Assembly (NCBI GenBank): GCA_016708725.1 | Contig: JADJFE010000030.1 | Coordinates: forward strand, 186,001-250,000 | Direction of reading: 5' to 3' | Source of the DNA: Candidatus Aalborgicola bjergmarkensis | GTDB lineage: Bacteria; Pseudomonadota; Gammaproteobacteria; Burkholderiales; Burkholderiaceae_C | Length of the DNA: 64,000 nucleotides | In this document: in pieces, positions 1 to 8,123 of the stretch | Layout: each line of letters opens with the position of its first letter | How positions within the stretch are numbered: the first letter of the stretch is position 1 | The notes under the pieces: generated by a model | What the model saw: only the letters and a program-made list of their open reading frames with translations | The model's database searches: none | What the model was told of the DNA's origin: nothing | Translations under genes and position numbers: made by a program

Positions 1-947
1 CCTCCCTCGGCCAACTGGTAGCCAATGTTGCCCATGAAATCAACACGCCCTTCGGTGCCGTCAAGTCCAGCGGCCAGTCCATTGCTGAGTCGATCAATAA
101 AACAGTCGATCAGTTACCGAAGCTGACACGGATGCTCGATCAGCCTTCATTCGAGTTGTTCAGCCGTTTGGTGGGTCATCGCAAGGGCAAGGCAGAAAAC
201 CTCTCTACCAAGGATAGGCGGACCTTGATCCGTGGCCTGACTGAGAATTTGGAAGGTGCCGGGCTGGAGAATGCCAGATACAAGGCAGACGTACTGATCA
301 AGCTAAACGCTCACTCGACCTACGAGGACTACCTGCCTTTACTCCGGCATCCCGAATCCGATCTCATCCTCACGACAGCCCAGAATATAGAAGCCATTGT
401 CAGCTGCACCAACACGATAGAGACTGCCGTGGATCGCGTATCCAAGATCGTTACGACCCTTCGATCCTTCACGCAGGCAGACAGTGCAGGAGAATTGTCT
501 GACATCAACCTACAAGAGAGTATCGAAACCGTCCTGTCGATCTACCAGACTCAGATCAAGCAAACCACAGAACTGATTTGCGAATTCGAGAAGCTACCGC
601 GCATTCATGCAGAGCCGCAGGAATTGAATCAGGTCTGGACGCACCTGATCCACAATGCGCTGCAGGCGATGGGTTACAAGGGGACGTTGACGATTGGACT
701 GAAGAAGATAGACAACGATGCCGTGGTATCCATCACCGACTCTGGCAGCGGTATTCCCGATGAAATCCGAGGACGCATCTTCGAGCCATTCTTTACTACC
801 CGACCTCCCGGCGAAGGCGCAGGCTTGGGCTTGGGCATCGTCAAGAAGGTCGTTGAAAAGCACAAGGGCCGCATCGACATTCAGACTGAGGTGGGCTTGG
901 GTTCGACGTTCTCGATCTATCTGCCGTACGTGGTAGCGGCGGCATGA
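1..947 (+). CDS. Sensor histidine kinase, C-terminal part (5' end outside window)
   Basis: The reading frame is open from base 3 with no start codon, so the gene begins before the window. The phosphoacceptor region is visible at the edge (ANVAHEINTPFG, His codon at 33-35). About 170 residues follow before the ATPase domain: N-box (ELNQVWTHLIHNALQ), G1 (DSGSGIP), F-box (EPFFTTRPPGEG) and G2 (GAGLGLGIVKK). This order is that of a HisKA-HATPase_c sensor kinase, which autophosphorylates on His and passes the phosphate to a response regulator. The segment between H-box and N-box is long, with an inserted helical stretch. The sensor input domain is not visible. No response regulator gene follows, so the partner is unknown. 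Confidence 0.88.
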   Translation, partial: SLGQLVANVAHEINTPFGAVKSSGQSIAESINKTVDQLPKLTRMLDQPSFELFSRLVGHRKGKAENLSTKDRRTLIRGLTENLEGAGLENARYKADVLIKLNAHSTYEDYLPLLRHPESDLILTTAQNIEAIVSCTNTIETAVDRVSKIVTTLRSFTQADSAGELSDINLQESIETVLSIYQTQIKQTTELICEFEKLPRIHAEPQELNQVWTHLIHNALQAMGYKGTLTIGLKKIDNDAVVSITDSGSGIPDEIRGRIFEPFFTTRPPGEGAGLGLGIVKKVVEKHKGRIDIQTEVGLGSTFSIYLPYVVAAA

Positions 948-1038
948 TTCAAGAGCGCCCGTAAGCGGCGTGTGGTGGTCGCCTTGAGGCCTGCAACTGC
1001 TCTTGTTTGGCTATTGCTCCGGGATAACTCCTGAAAAA

Positions 1039-1075
1039 ATAGCTGTTCCCGCTCATGCTGCAGGGCTGGCAAAGG
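1039..1075 (+). repeat. Dispersed 35-40 bp repeat, copy 1
   Basis: Matches the AGCTGYTCCCGC core followed by a CAGGGCTGG tail. It lies in the gap after the histidine kinase, about 27 bp from copy 2. Confidence 0.6.
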
Positions 1076-1101
1076 CGCTGGCGTGGGGATGCTATTGTTT
1101 G

Positions 1102-1140
1102 AGTAGCTTATCCCGCACGTTCCATGAGGGGCGTAGCTTT
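1102..1140 (+). repeat. Dispersed 35-40 bp repeat, copy 2
   Basis: GTAGCTTATCCCGCACGTTC followed by a GAGGGGCGTAGCTT arm; AGCT occurs at both ends and an imperfect hairpin is possible. It reaches into the stop codon (1139-1141) of the oxygenase gene, so the end of that gene is made of repeat sequence. Confidence 0.75.
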
Positions 1141-3442
1141 ATTCCGGTGTCTGTTCCAGTTGTGCCAAGTCCTGGATGTCGCGGGCGCGCTGGGCGACGC
1201 GGCGCTGGTAGCTGGCCTGGTTCTTGGTGCAGACCAGCTGATAGGGGCGGCCTTTGGTGTCGGTGGTGTAATTCACGTCGGCACGGTTGCTGGTGATGGA
1301 TAACTGAACGTGAATCCGGGCAGCTTCGACGGCTTTGAATGACCAGGTTTGCTGTTTGGGGTCGGTCAGAAAACGGCTTAGTGCCGTGCAGTCCTTGCAA
1401 CTGCAGGTGATGGTATTGTTACGGCTCCAGTCGCTGGGCGGCTCCAGAGGTTCGGCGATGCGGTTTCTCAGGTGCTCCCGGCTGACATTCTGCAGCAGCT
1501 CTGCGCCAGGCGCACCCACCATTTGCAGCGCAACGGGGACGACCAGTTTGTCCAGCGGGTAGAGTGCGGGGGCGGCTAGGATGCGGCGGTTGGAGCCTTC
1601 GGCCAACTGGCTACCGAGGACGGTATCAAGTCGGCCCAGCGAGCGCAGCAGATGAACGATCATCCCGGAATCGGTGATGGTTGTTGGCGCAAATCGGTCG
1701 GGATTGGTACGCTCAGGCAGTACCTGACAAAGGCTTGTCGCAACGGGTAGCAGTGTTGCGAGCAGCGTGGAATCGCCCGCAGCCAAACCGATGCAAGCGT
1801 CAAGCAGCTCAAAGCGACTGGCAAGTTCTCCATCTGCTTTCGTCATGATGATTTTCGCCAACAATTCAATCGCCCGTGCCGGTGGTAAAAGCTTGCAGGC
1901 TGAAATCAAGACCGAGCTATCGCCTATGCCATAACCGTCCTGGGTGTAGACCTCCGCTATAAAGCGTTCCAGCAAGGCGCTGTCGGTCAACTTGGCCAAC
2001 TGTTGCAGCAGTTCCAGCATGGTTTTTGCGTTCGGATCACTTCTTCTGTAAGAGTCTGGCGATTTCTGCGGCCATGTGTTGATCATCAGGGTGGCAAGTT
2101 GCTGTGCCTGCTGCTTGAGCATCGGTGCATCCGCATCGGTCTGGACACTGCTGTGTGTGACGAGGTTGCGCAAAAAAGGCAGACTGTCCTGTAGCCCGGA
2201 CTGGCTGATGGTGGCAAGTTTTTTGCCTTTTGGCCAGATGACCAGGGCAGCCCGGCGGTATGTGCGCTCAAAAGAGGCGCCTTCGTTGCCGGTGGCTTCG
2301 TGAAAACTCGCCTCTACATTGTCCATATCACCCAGGGCACCGAGTGGGCAAATTTCTTCCTCCTTGAACGACAGCTTGGACAATCCGGCATCCTGGCCCG
2401 ATGGCGTGTGCCACGTGGACAGGTGTGCTTCCCGATCATAGACCTCGCCAATTTCCAACTCTTCATCGTCATCGTCGTTGTAATACGATCTCCTGCGGCG
2501 GCCGGAACGTGACGTGTGATAAACGTGTTCGGCACTGCCACTCTCCGCGATGGTCAATAAGGCCAGATGCAGCTCGCATTCTGCTTGTTCGGTAGCGGTA
2601 ATAAGCACGGGTGCAACGGCGGCATCGGCGCCTTTGAGGCTGTCAAACGCGAGTTCGGCGGGCGTGTAGGCATGTTCGAGCAGATAGATCAGTTTTCCCG
2701 GTACGGTATCCGCCGTGTTTTGGGCGGTGACCCATTGCTGCAGCAGTTGTGTGACCTTGTTCTGTTCGCGTTCATAGCCGGGTGGCTCAGGCGGCCGCTC
2801 CGCACCTTGGCGTACCAGGTTGTAGATCAGGGTCAGCCGACAACCGGAGGTAATGGGCTTGACTTCGTGCAGGCAGTCCGCATAAAACGCGGCAAAGGCT
2901 ACCGTCTCGGCAGCATCGTCGCTGCACAAGTTCAGCGCCACCTCGCGGTTTTTGTGGCGAATGACCAGTTCGCCGCCGGTATAGACCGAGGGCAGTACGA
3001 CCACCAGCGTGGCGAACATGCCCGGTGCTTTTTCGGTGTCGCGGTGGCTGACAAAGAAGTCGCCGCTCTCGTAGACCAGCAGTTTGTACAGCTCAGCACT
3101 GACCGGTCCGGTTACGCTCAGGCCGGAAACGACACGATTAATTATTTCCTGCAGGGTTTGCGGCCAATGGCGGCCACCGAGTTTGACCTGATCGGCATTG
3201 ATCTGGCGCGTTTTTCGCACCGTTGTATCGACCAACGTTTCACCACCACGTCCGTAAGGTGCTTGTGTTGCCACGGCAATCAGTTGCTGCGCTTGCTGGG
3301 GCAGCAGCGGCAACGCAATCCGCCCGACGGCTTCGACTTCCAACTGCGGCAAATACGCCTCCACTGTGCCCGAAGCAAAGTAATCGCCAGGGCGCTGGAC
3401 TGCGGTAAGAGTGGCGGCGAGCGTGTCGTTCAGTGGTTTCAT
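1139..3442 (-). CDS. Large 2OG-Fe(II) dioxygenase-domain protein (767 aa)
   Basis: Residues about 100-212 form a prolyl-4-hydroxylase-like double-stranded beta-helix domain: HxD at His133/Asp135 (FFVSHRDTEK), a distal His192 (DCLHEVKP) and the 2-oxoglutarate-binding Arg202 (CRLTLIYNL). These are the iron and cosubstrate ligands of the superfamily, so an oxygenase is likely; the substrate is unknown. The remaining 550 residues are largely helical with an acidic low-complexity patch (YYNDDDDEELE). A small Cys cluster, CSCKDC (Cys680, 682, 685), sits near the C-terminus and could bind a metal. I recall a similar layout in fungal proteins, but that is memory and not a search. The gene stands alone on the minus strand between repeat copies 2 and 3. 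The ATG at 3442 was used; no strong ribosome site is seen. Confidence 0.75.
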   Translation of the reverse strand: MKPLNDTLAATLTAVQRPGDYFASGTVEAYLPQLEVEAVGRIALPLLPQQAQQLIAVATQAPYGRGGETLVDTTVRKTRQINADQVKLGGRHWPQTLQEIINRVVSGLSVTGPVSAELYKLLVYESGDFFVSHRDTEKAPGMFATLVVVLPSVYTGGELVIRHKNREVALNLCSDDAAETVAFAAFYADCLHEVKPITSGCRLTLIYNLVRQGAERPPEPPGYEREQNKVTQLLQQWVTAQNTADTVPGKLIYLLEHAYTPAELAFDSLKGADAAVAPVLITATEQAECELHLALLTIAESGSAEHVYHTSRSGRRRRSYYNDDDDEELEIGEVYDREAHLSTWHTPSGQDAGLSKLSFKEEEICPLGALGDMDNVEASFHEATGNEGASFERTYRRAALVIWPKGKKLATISQSGLQDSLPFLRNLVTHSSVQTDADAPMLKQQAQQLATLMINTWPQKSPDSYRRSDPNAKTMLELLQQLAKLTDSALLERFIAEVYTQDGYGIGDSSVLISACKLLPPARAIELLAKIIMTKADGELASRFELLDACIGLAAGDSTLLATLLPVATSLCQVLPERTNPDRFAPTTITDSGMIVHLLRSLGRLDTVLGSQLAEGSNRRILAAPALYPLDKLVVPVALQMVGAPGAELLQNVSREHLRNRIAEPLEPPSDWSRNNTITCSCKDCTALSRFLTDPKQQTWSFKAVEAARIHVQLSITSNRADVNYTTDTKGRPYQLVCTKNQASYQRRVAQRARDIQDLAQLEQTPE

Positions 3443-3490
3443 GCGAATTCTTCGGTCTGAGAAATGTTAAGAAATGGCTTGAATGGCTTG

Positions 3491-3522
3491 AATGGCTTAT
3501 GGACCGTGCGGGATAAGCTATT
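3491..3522 (-). repeat. Dispersed repeat, copy 3
   Basis: Reverse orientation: reads ATAGCTTATCCCGCACGGTC on the minus strand. The outer end carries a short tandem run of TTGAATGGC units (about 3471-3499), like the micro-repeat seen at copy 15. Confidence 0.75.
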
Positions 3523-3532
3523 ACATTCATAG

Positions 3533-4408
3533 CTAAGGTTTGTAAGAGCCATGCTGAGGCTGTGTGCCTGGTTTATCAGGAAAACCTGCCAGCATGATCA
3601 CACTGGGTGTGAAATTGAAGTAGCCGTAAAAAACGAATTCACTCCAGTATGTTGATTTCTTGCCAAATTTCATGTGCCGATGGAGTCGGGTATCCACACC
3701 CACGGTGCCAGGGTGGATGTCATGGCGTTCAAAATACGCAAGCCAATCTTGCATGGCGCTCAGGCGATACGGCGTGGTCATCATCACGTAATAGTTCAAA
3801 GGGTCTAGCGGTGGCACCAGACGGGTAAAGAGGATATGCCCTGCAACGCCCTGGTAGCCTGAAGGGCAGTAGACAGTCAATTGGCGATCCGTGACAAGCT
3901 CGCGCAGTTCTAGAAATTTCCCCTTTCCTTCCAAAACTTCATAAATGCCCATGCGCGACTGGCTCAGATTATTGGCTGCCTGAATCTGTATAGGGTCCAG
4001 ATCGAGGTGGTCAAGCAAGGATAAAAAGCAGGTGGCAACCGTTTCCTTATCCGTCCCGAATGTGCTATCCAGCAGCCACCAGCCGCTAAAGTAGGTCTTG
4101 GTGATGGGGCTCATGGGGGGGAATGAGGGTTGGTACACATCGTGCCACTTGGCGACAAAATCATGCATCTTATGCAAGGGCGGCAGGGTGGACATTTCAT
4201 CACCAAACAGGCTGATCATGTTGAGCGTGTTGACATAAACGGCATGCTGGGGGTCATACCCTTGTTTAATGAGTTCCTCTACGGATGGCATATCCTCCAG
4301 GTTTTGCGCGGCTGTCTGTTTGGCTTTCGCCATGTCGCCCAGTGAGACGACTTTCTCCCGAATGGCTTGGTCAAATAGCCGTTTCAAGCCGTTGCTCATT
4401 TTTCCCAT
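3533..4408 (-). CDS. Hypothetical protein, 291 aa
   Basis: Not recognised. The protein is soluble, with no signal peptide or membrane segment. It has a charged N-terminal helix (about residues 1-50) and a mixed region rich in Tyr, Trp and Phe. The C-terminus (HRHMKFGKKSTYWSEFVFYG) is basic and aromatic. The start at 4408 is supported by GAAAGGTG seven bases upstream. It is flanked by repeat copies 3 and 4 on the same strand as the oxygenase and hipA. No function can be assigned from motifs. Confidence 0.7.
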   Translation of the reverse strand: MGKMSNGLKRLFDQAIREKVVSLGDMAKAKQTAAQNLEDMPSVEELIKQGYDPQHAVYVNTLNMISLFGDEMSTLPPLHKMHDFVAKWHDVYQPSFPPMSPITKTYFSGWWLLDSTFGTDKETVATCFLSLLDHLDLDPIQIQAANNLSQSRMGIYEVLEGKGKFLELRELVTDRQLTVYCPSGYQGVAGHILFTRLVPPLDPLNYYVMMTTPYRLSAMQDWLAYFERHDIHPGTVGVDTRLHRHMKFGKKSTYWSEFVFYGYFNFTPSVIMLAGFPDKPGTQPQHGSYKP

Positions 4409-4457
4409 TTGTTTACACCTTTCGTTGCTGGTTTGATTAATTCATTGCCAATGAAAT

Positions 4458-4496
4458 GGCTTGCAGGGCTTATAGATCGTGCGGGGTGAGCTATTA
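4458..4496 (-). repeat. Dispersed repeat, copy 4
   Basis: Minus-strand reading begins AATAGCTCACCCCGCACGAT, with an AAGCCCTGCAAGCC tail. It occupies most of the gap between the 291-aa gene and hipA. Confidence 0.7.
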
Positions 4497-4517
4497 AGTT
4501 TATAGAAATTGCGGTTT

Positions 4518-5807
4518 TCATAGCGGCTCGAAGTCGGTCTGAATTTGGCGAAAGGTCTGCTCCCCCAGGTCGGCTTGCCTGGAAAAATCAGGCCAGCTGT
4601 CCAGGGCGGCGCGGATGTCCTTCAGCGTGTCTTGCGGGCGGCGGACGCCGAAGCGGTCGGCTTCGGCCAGGAGATCGGCGCGGGTGATGCCTGCGAACTT
4701 GCCGTTGACGCTCATCAGGTGCTGATACGTCCATTCACCCCTGGGGTTGTGGGCGTGGGTCACGTCGTAGGCCGGAGCCAGTTCCCAGGTGCTGCCCTGT
4801 TTGAGGCGAAAGGCGAAGTTTTTGGTGTGGTCATCGCAATTTTTCGCCATGACATTGAATGCCATGCGACGGAATGCCTGACCAATAGCACCGTCGCCCA
4901 GTTCGAGTCGGGCGATGGCCATGAAAAGCTGGGCATAGGCGTGGGTGGCGCGCTGCCTGTAGTCAAGGTGGTCCATGGCGCAGAGTGTCTGCATGTGGTG
5001 CTTGATCGTCTGGCCATCGGTGACGTCGCGGTCAAAGCGGCGGGTCATGAAGTGGGCGCGTCCGCCCTCCAGCAGCAAACGGCAGGGGGACATGCGGATA
5101 CCGGCAGCCTCGGCCATCAGGTGGTAGGCGTATTCGATGCGGCCGTAGTCGGCACTGCCGCCCAGTTCAGAATCCTTGCCAACACCGTCAAACTTGAGCA
5201 GCCAATGTTCAAAACCGGGTGCGGTATCGAATTGACCGCTGCGTATCTGATCAGTTTGCGGGTTCCAGGCGACGACGGCCTTGGCGCGCGCGCCGCCAGC
5301 TGAAGTTCCGACCCGGATGATGTTGGCCAGCGCGGCCTGGGCCTGAACATCGCCTGACAGATCGCCGTGCATCACCTTGCGCGCAGCTTCGACCAGGTTT
5401 TTCATTGCGAGTGGCTCGGCACTCTCGCGATGCGCACCCCGTGCCGGTTTGAATTCCAGCGCACCCATGCCACGCTTGCCCATGTATGCCAAGCGGTCAA
5501 GGGTGGTGATGGCAGACTTTTCGACGCCTTGGGTACCCATCCATGCGTCGATCAGGGCATTGCCGAAGTCATCCGGCAGGGCATCGGCGAGCAGCCCTGG
5601 CAGCCGTTTGTAGCTGGGTTCGGCAAGTTCGGGGAAAGCAAAGCTCTGGCGCGAGTCGTTCAGCGCCATGGTCAACGGGGCTAACTCGATACCGGTGCGC
5701 CGCCAAGCTGGCTCGTAGGCGAACACATAGCAACCGAGACGCGGATCGCGTGCCACGGCGCCGACACGTTTGCCCCAGAGGCGAACCTCGATGACCTGGG
5801 TGTTCAT
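4518..5807 (-). CDS. hipA: HipA-family serine/threonine kinase toxin
   Basis: The 429-aa protein has the HipA layout: an N-terminal couple_hipA region (RLWGKRVGAVARDPRLG), the phosphate-binding loop GTSAGGARAKAVVAW, the lysine strand WLLKFDG, TRRFDRD, the catalytic loop NCDDHTKNFAF and the metal-binding AYDVTHA. In the known family such kinases phosphorylate targets such as glutamyl-tRNA synthetase and arrest growth. All key motifs are present, so the toxin appears intact. It starts three bases after the hipB stop, as expected of a co-transcribed toxin read after its antitoxin. Confidence 0.9.
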   Translation of the reverse strand: MNTQVIEVRLWGKRVGAVARDPRLGCYVFAYEPAWRRTGIELAPLTMALNDSRQSFAFPELAEPSYKRLPGLLADALPDDFGNALIDAWMGTQGVEKSAITTLDRLAYMGKRGMGALEFKPARGAHRESAEPLAMKNLVEAARKVMHGDLSGDVQAQAALANIIRVGTSAGGARAKAVVAWNPQTDQIRSGQFDTAPGFEHWLLKFDGVGKDSELGGSADYGRIEYAYHLMAEAAGIRMSPCRLLLEGGRAHFMTRRFDRDVTDGQTIKHHMQTLCAMDHLDYRQRATHAYAQLFMAIARLELGDGAIGQAFRRMAFNVMAKNCDDHTKNFAFRLKQGSTWELAPAYDVTHAHNPRGEWTYQHLMSVNGKFAGITRADLLAEADRFGVRRPQDTLKDIRAALDSWPDFSRQADLGEQTFRQIQTDFEPL

Positions 5808-5810
5808 GGA

Positions 5811-6131
5811 TCAGATTTTCTGGTCTGGCTTGCTGACGCGTCGTGCACGCTGCGGCGCTTTGGACTGGCGGAGCAGGTCGAGTGGATTGATGCTGATTTC
5901 GGGGGCGAGCATGTCAAGTCCCTGCAGATAGTCGAGCGCTTTCAATACCCGTAACAGGGTCTCGACCGTTGAACCTCGGCCAGACTCCAGGTTGCGCAAG
6001 GCTCTTTCCGAAATGTCAGCCTTCTCGGCCGTGGTGCGCTGATCCAGGTTGCGATTCAGACGCAAGCGCTTGAGGCGCTCGCCCAGGAGTTTCTGAAGTT
6101 CGCTCGGGGCCGAAAAAGAGTGTGCTCCCAT
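5811..6131 (-). CDS. hipB: HipB-like antitoxin, XRE-family DNA-binding protein
   Basis: The 106-aa protein has a helix-turn-helix at residues about 15-65 (LGERLKRLRLNRNLDQRTTA through SERALRNLESGRGSTVETLL) and a basic tail. HipB proteins bind and neutralise HipA and repress their own operon. It lies directly upstream of hipA with the same direction. An in-frame stop lies two codons before the ATG, which fixes the start; no Shine-Dalgarno sequence is evident. Three 11-bp iterons just upstream are a likely operator. Confidence 0.88.
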   Translation of the reverse strand: MGAHSFSAPSELQKLLGERLKRLRLNRNLDQRTTAEKADISERALRNLESGRGSTVETLLRVLKALDYLQGLDMLAPEISINPLDLLRQSKAPQRARRVSKPDQKI

Positions 6132-6144
6132 GATTTACATACAA

Positions 6145-6175
6145 CGGTAACTAAGCGGTAACTAAACGGTAACTA
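6145..6175. promoter_or_regulatory. Three 11-bp iterons upstream of hipBA, probable HipB operator
   Basis: CGGTAACTA occurs three times at 6145, 6156 and 6167, spaced exactly 11 bp, about one helical turn. The array begins 14 bp upstream of the hipB start. Direct repeats in phase on one face of DNA suit cooperative binding by an XRE repressor; this role is inferred. Confidence 0.65.
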
Positions 6176-6246
6176 TATGCCTGTTATATTGATAAATTGC
6201 ATTAACCAGCACAACTTTGCCGTTATTGCTCCATAGGTTTATTGGT

Positions 6247-8121
6247 TCATCGGCGCAACCATTCGCGCAAGCGTACGCGCACCCGCCAGCGTGACAGGCA
6301 CAGCAATGTCGTCACCGCCATGTAGCGGCCCACGCTGATCCATGAATTGAAAATACGCGAGCTGCCTGCGATGCGCGGGTTCATTTTCACGGGAACCTCG
6401 ACCACGTGCAGCTGGGCGCGGCGCAGCAGCAACAAGGTGCCCACGTCCTGGTAGTCCAGCAGCGTGGCTTCGCTGGAGGCCAGCACGCCCAAAGCCTCAC
6501 CCCGGTAACAGCGAAAACCCGAGGTCAGATCGGTCAGGGCCAGCCCGGTCAGCAGCCGGAACCAGCCCCAGGCGATGCGGCGCAGGCTACTTGCGCGCTC
6601 GGGGAAGGCGCCAACCACCACATCGGCCTGTGAACTGGCCTGCAGGAGCGCTGGCAACTCGCTGACTTCGTGTTGCCCGTCGGCATCCATGGTCACCACG
6701 CAATCAAACCCTCTGCGCAGGCCATAACGGATGCCGGTTTGCATGCCGCCCCAGGCGCCCAGGCCCAGCACCGGCCGCAACACCCGCGCACCCGCAGCGC
6801 GGGCGATGTCGCCCGTGCCATCATCGCTGAGGTCGTCAATGACCAACACGTGGTGGTATCCGGCGGCGTGCAGGCAGCGTAGCAATTCGCCAATGGTCGC
6901 GGATTCGTTGCGCGCGGGTATCACGATCAAGGGTGCGTTGTCGGCGCGGGGCTGTGGACTCATGCGCCGCGCCAGGCGGTATTCACGTTCCAGTCCCCTG
7001 GCACTTGCAGCGGCTGTGAAGCGGCTATGAAACGCTTGTTGCCCCGCCAGCCCCAGGGCGCGGCGCTCGTTGTCGTGCGCTTGCATCCACAGCATACCGG
7101 CTTGCCATGCTGCAATGTCTTGTGGGGCGCACGTACGACCCGCACCCGCTTGCCTCACCAGCCACGCCATACCGGAGCCAGCCAAATCGCTCACCAGACA
7201 CGGCTTGCCGTGGGCCATGGCCTCCAGCAAGACCATGCCAAACGCCTCGGTGCGCTCGCGCGAGGCCAGGCAGAATACGTCACACGAAGCCAGCAGCGCG
7301 TGTTTTTCCTGTTCGCTCACCGCCCCCAGGAGTTGCACGCGCGCGGCTGTACCGGGTTGGCGGTCAATCAGTGCTTGCAGGGGGGCGCGCAGCTCGCCAT
7401 CACCTGCAATCAGCAGTTGCACGCCAGGAAGCTTGGATGCGCTGGTAATCAGGGTTTCAAAACCCTTGTAATAAGCCAGCCGCCCGATAGACAGCAAACG
7501 CAGCCGTCCAGGCTCCCAGGCGGCATGGGTAGCCGCATCCTTATCAACCAGCACAGGTGGCGCCAGGCCTAGTGGAACCACCGCGCATTTGTGTCGCCAG
7601 TGGCTCAAGGGTTCGCTGGCCTGCAGGTAGGCCGGTGAGGTGGCCACAATGCGGCGTGCCTGTGCCAGTACGGCCTGCTCGAACGGGCGGTAGGCGTAAT
7701 ACGCCAGTGCCAGCGCGCTACGAATTTGGGATACCACCACATCCGAATGCCAGTGCACAACCCAGGGAATATCGCGTGCCATGCCCAAGGTCAAGGCCCA
7801 GAATACCGAGTTATTGGGCATGTGCAGGTGCAAGACATCGGGTTCAAAATGCGCAATTGCCCGGCGCAGGGCACGGCGGTAGCCTAGCGCAATCGGGGCA
7901 TACACCAGCTGCGCCTGCACCGGCACGCGCCACAACCAGGGGGGGTCTTCGGGCAGGGGCTGACCATGCACCAGGGCGAAGGCCTGCATGCCGGTAGCGT
8001 GTTGCGCGGCGATGAGGTCGGCCAGATACACCTCCATACCGCCGTGGTGCGGTGGGAAGAACTTGCCCAGGTGGAGTACGCGCGTAGACGCCTGCGGTGC
8101 TTGGGGTGTTTGCGATGGCAT
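6247..8121 (-). CDS. GT4-GT2 fusion glycosyltransferase
   Basis: Two glycosyltransferase domains are joined. The N-terminal half (about residues 10-380) is GT4-like: LGKFFPPHHGGMEVYL, SIGRLAYYKGFETLI and the donor-site E-x7-E region TEAFGMVLLEAMAHGKP. The C-terminal half (about 390-600) is GT2-like: IVIPARNESATIGELL, VIDDLSDDGTGD, the DxD motif in TMDADGQHE, and the DLTSGFRCYRG segment typical of dolichyl-phosphate-mannose-synthase-like enzymes. The protein could make a polyprenyl-phosphate sugar and also transfer a sugar. The ATG at 8121 is preferred over a TTG at 8127, because it lies two bases after the upstream stop. It is coupled to the membrane TPR gene. Confidence 0.85.
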   Translation of the reverse strand: MPSQTPQAPQASTRVLHLGKFFPPHHGGMEVYLADLIAAQHATGMQAFALVHGQPLPEDPPWLWRVPVQAQLVYAPIALGYRRALRRAIAHFEPDVLHLHMPNNSVFWALTLGMARDIPWVVHWHSDVVVSQIRSALALAYYAYRPFEQAVLAQARRIVATSPAYLQASEPLSHWRHKCAVVPLGLAPPVLVDKDAATHAAWEPGRLRLLSIGRLAYYKGFETLITSASKLPGVQLLIAGDGELRAPLQALIDRQPGTAARVQLLGAVSEQEKHALLASCDVFCLASRERTEAFGMVLLEAMAHGKPCLVSDLAGSGMAWLVRQAGAGRTCAPQDIAAWQAGMLWMQAHDNERRALGLAGQQAFHSRFTAAASARGLEREYRLARRMSPQPRADNAPLIVIPARNESATIGELLRCLHAAGYHHVLVIDDLSDDGTGDIARAAGARVLRPVLGLGAWGGMQTGIRYGLRRGFDCVVTMDADGQHEVSELPALLQASSQADVVVGAFPERASSLRRIAWGWFRLLTGLALTDLTSGFRCYRGEALGVLASSEATLLDYQDVGTLLLLRRAQLHVVEVPVKMNPRIAGSSRIFNSWISVGRYMAVTTLLCLSRWRVRVRLREWLRR

Positions 8122-8123
8122 GG

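Noticed and set aside
2567..3460. 297-codon plus-strand frame
   Set aside because: It is antisense to the 2OG oxygenase domain and has no recognisable motif or ribosome site.
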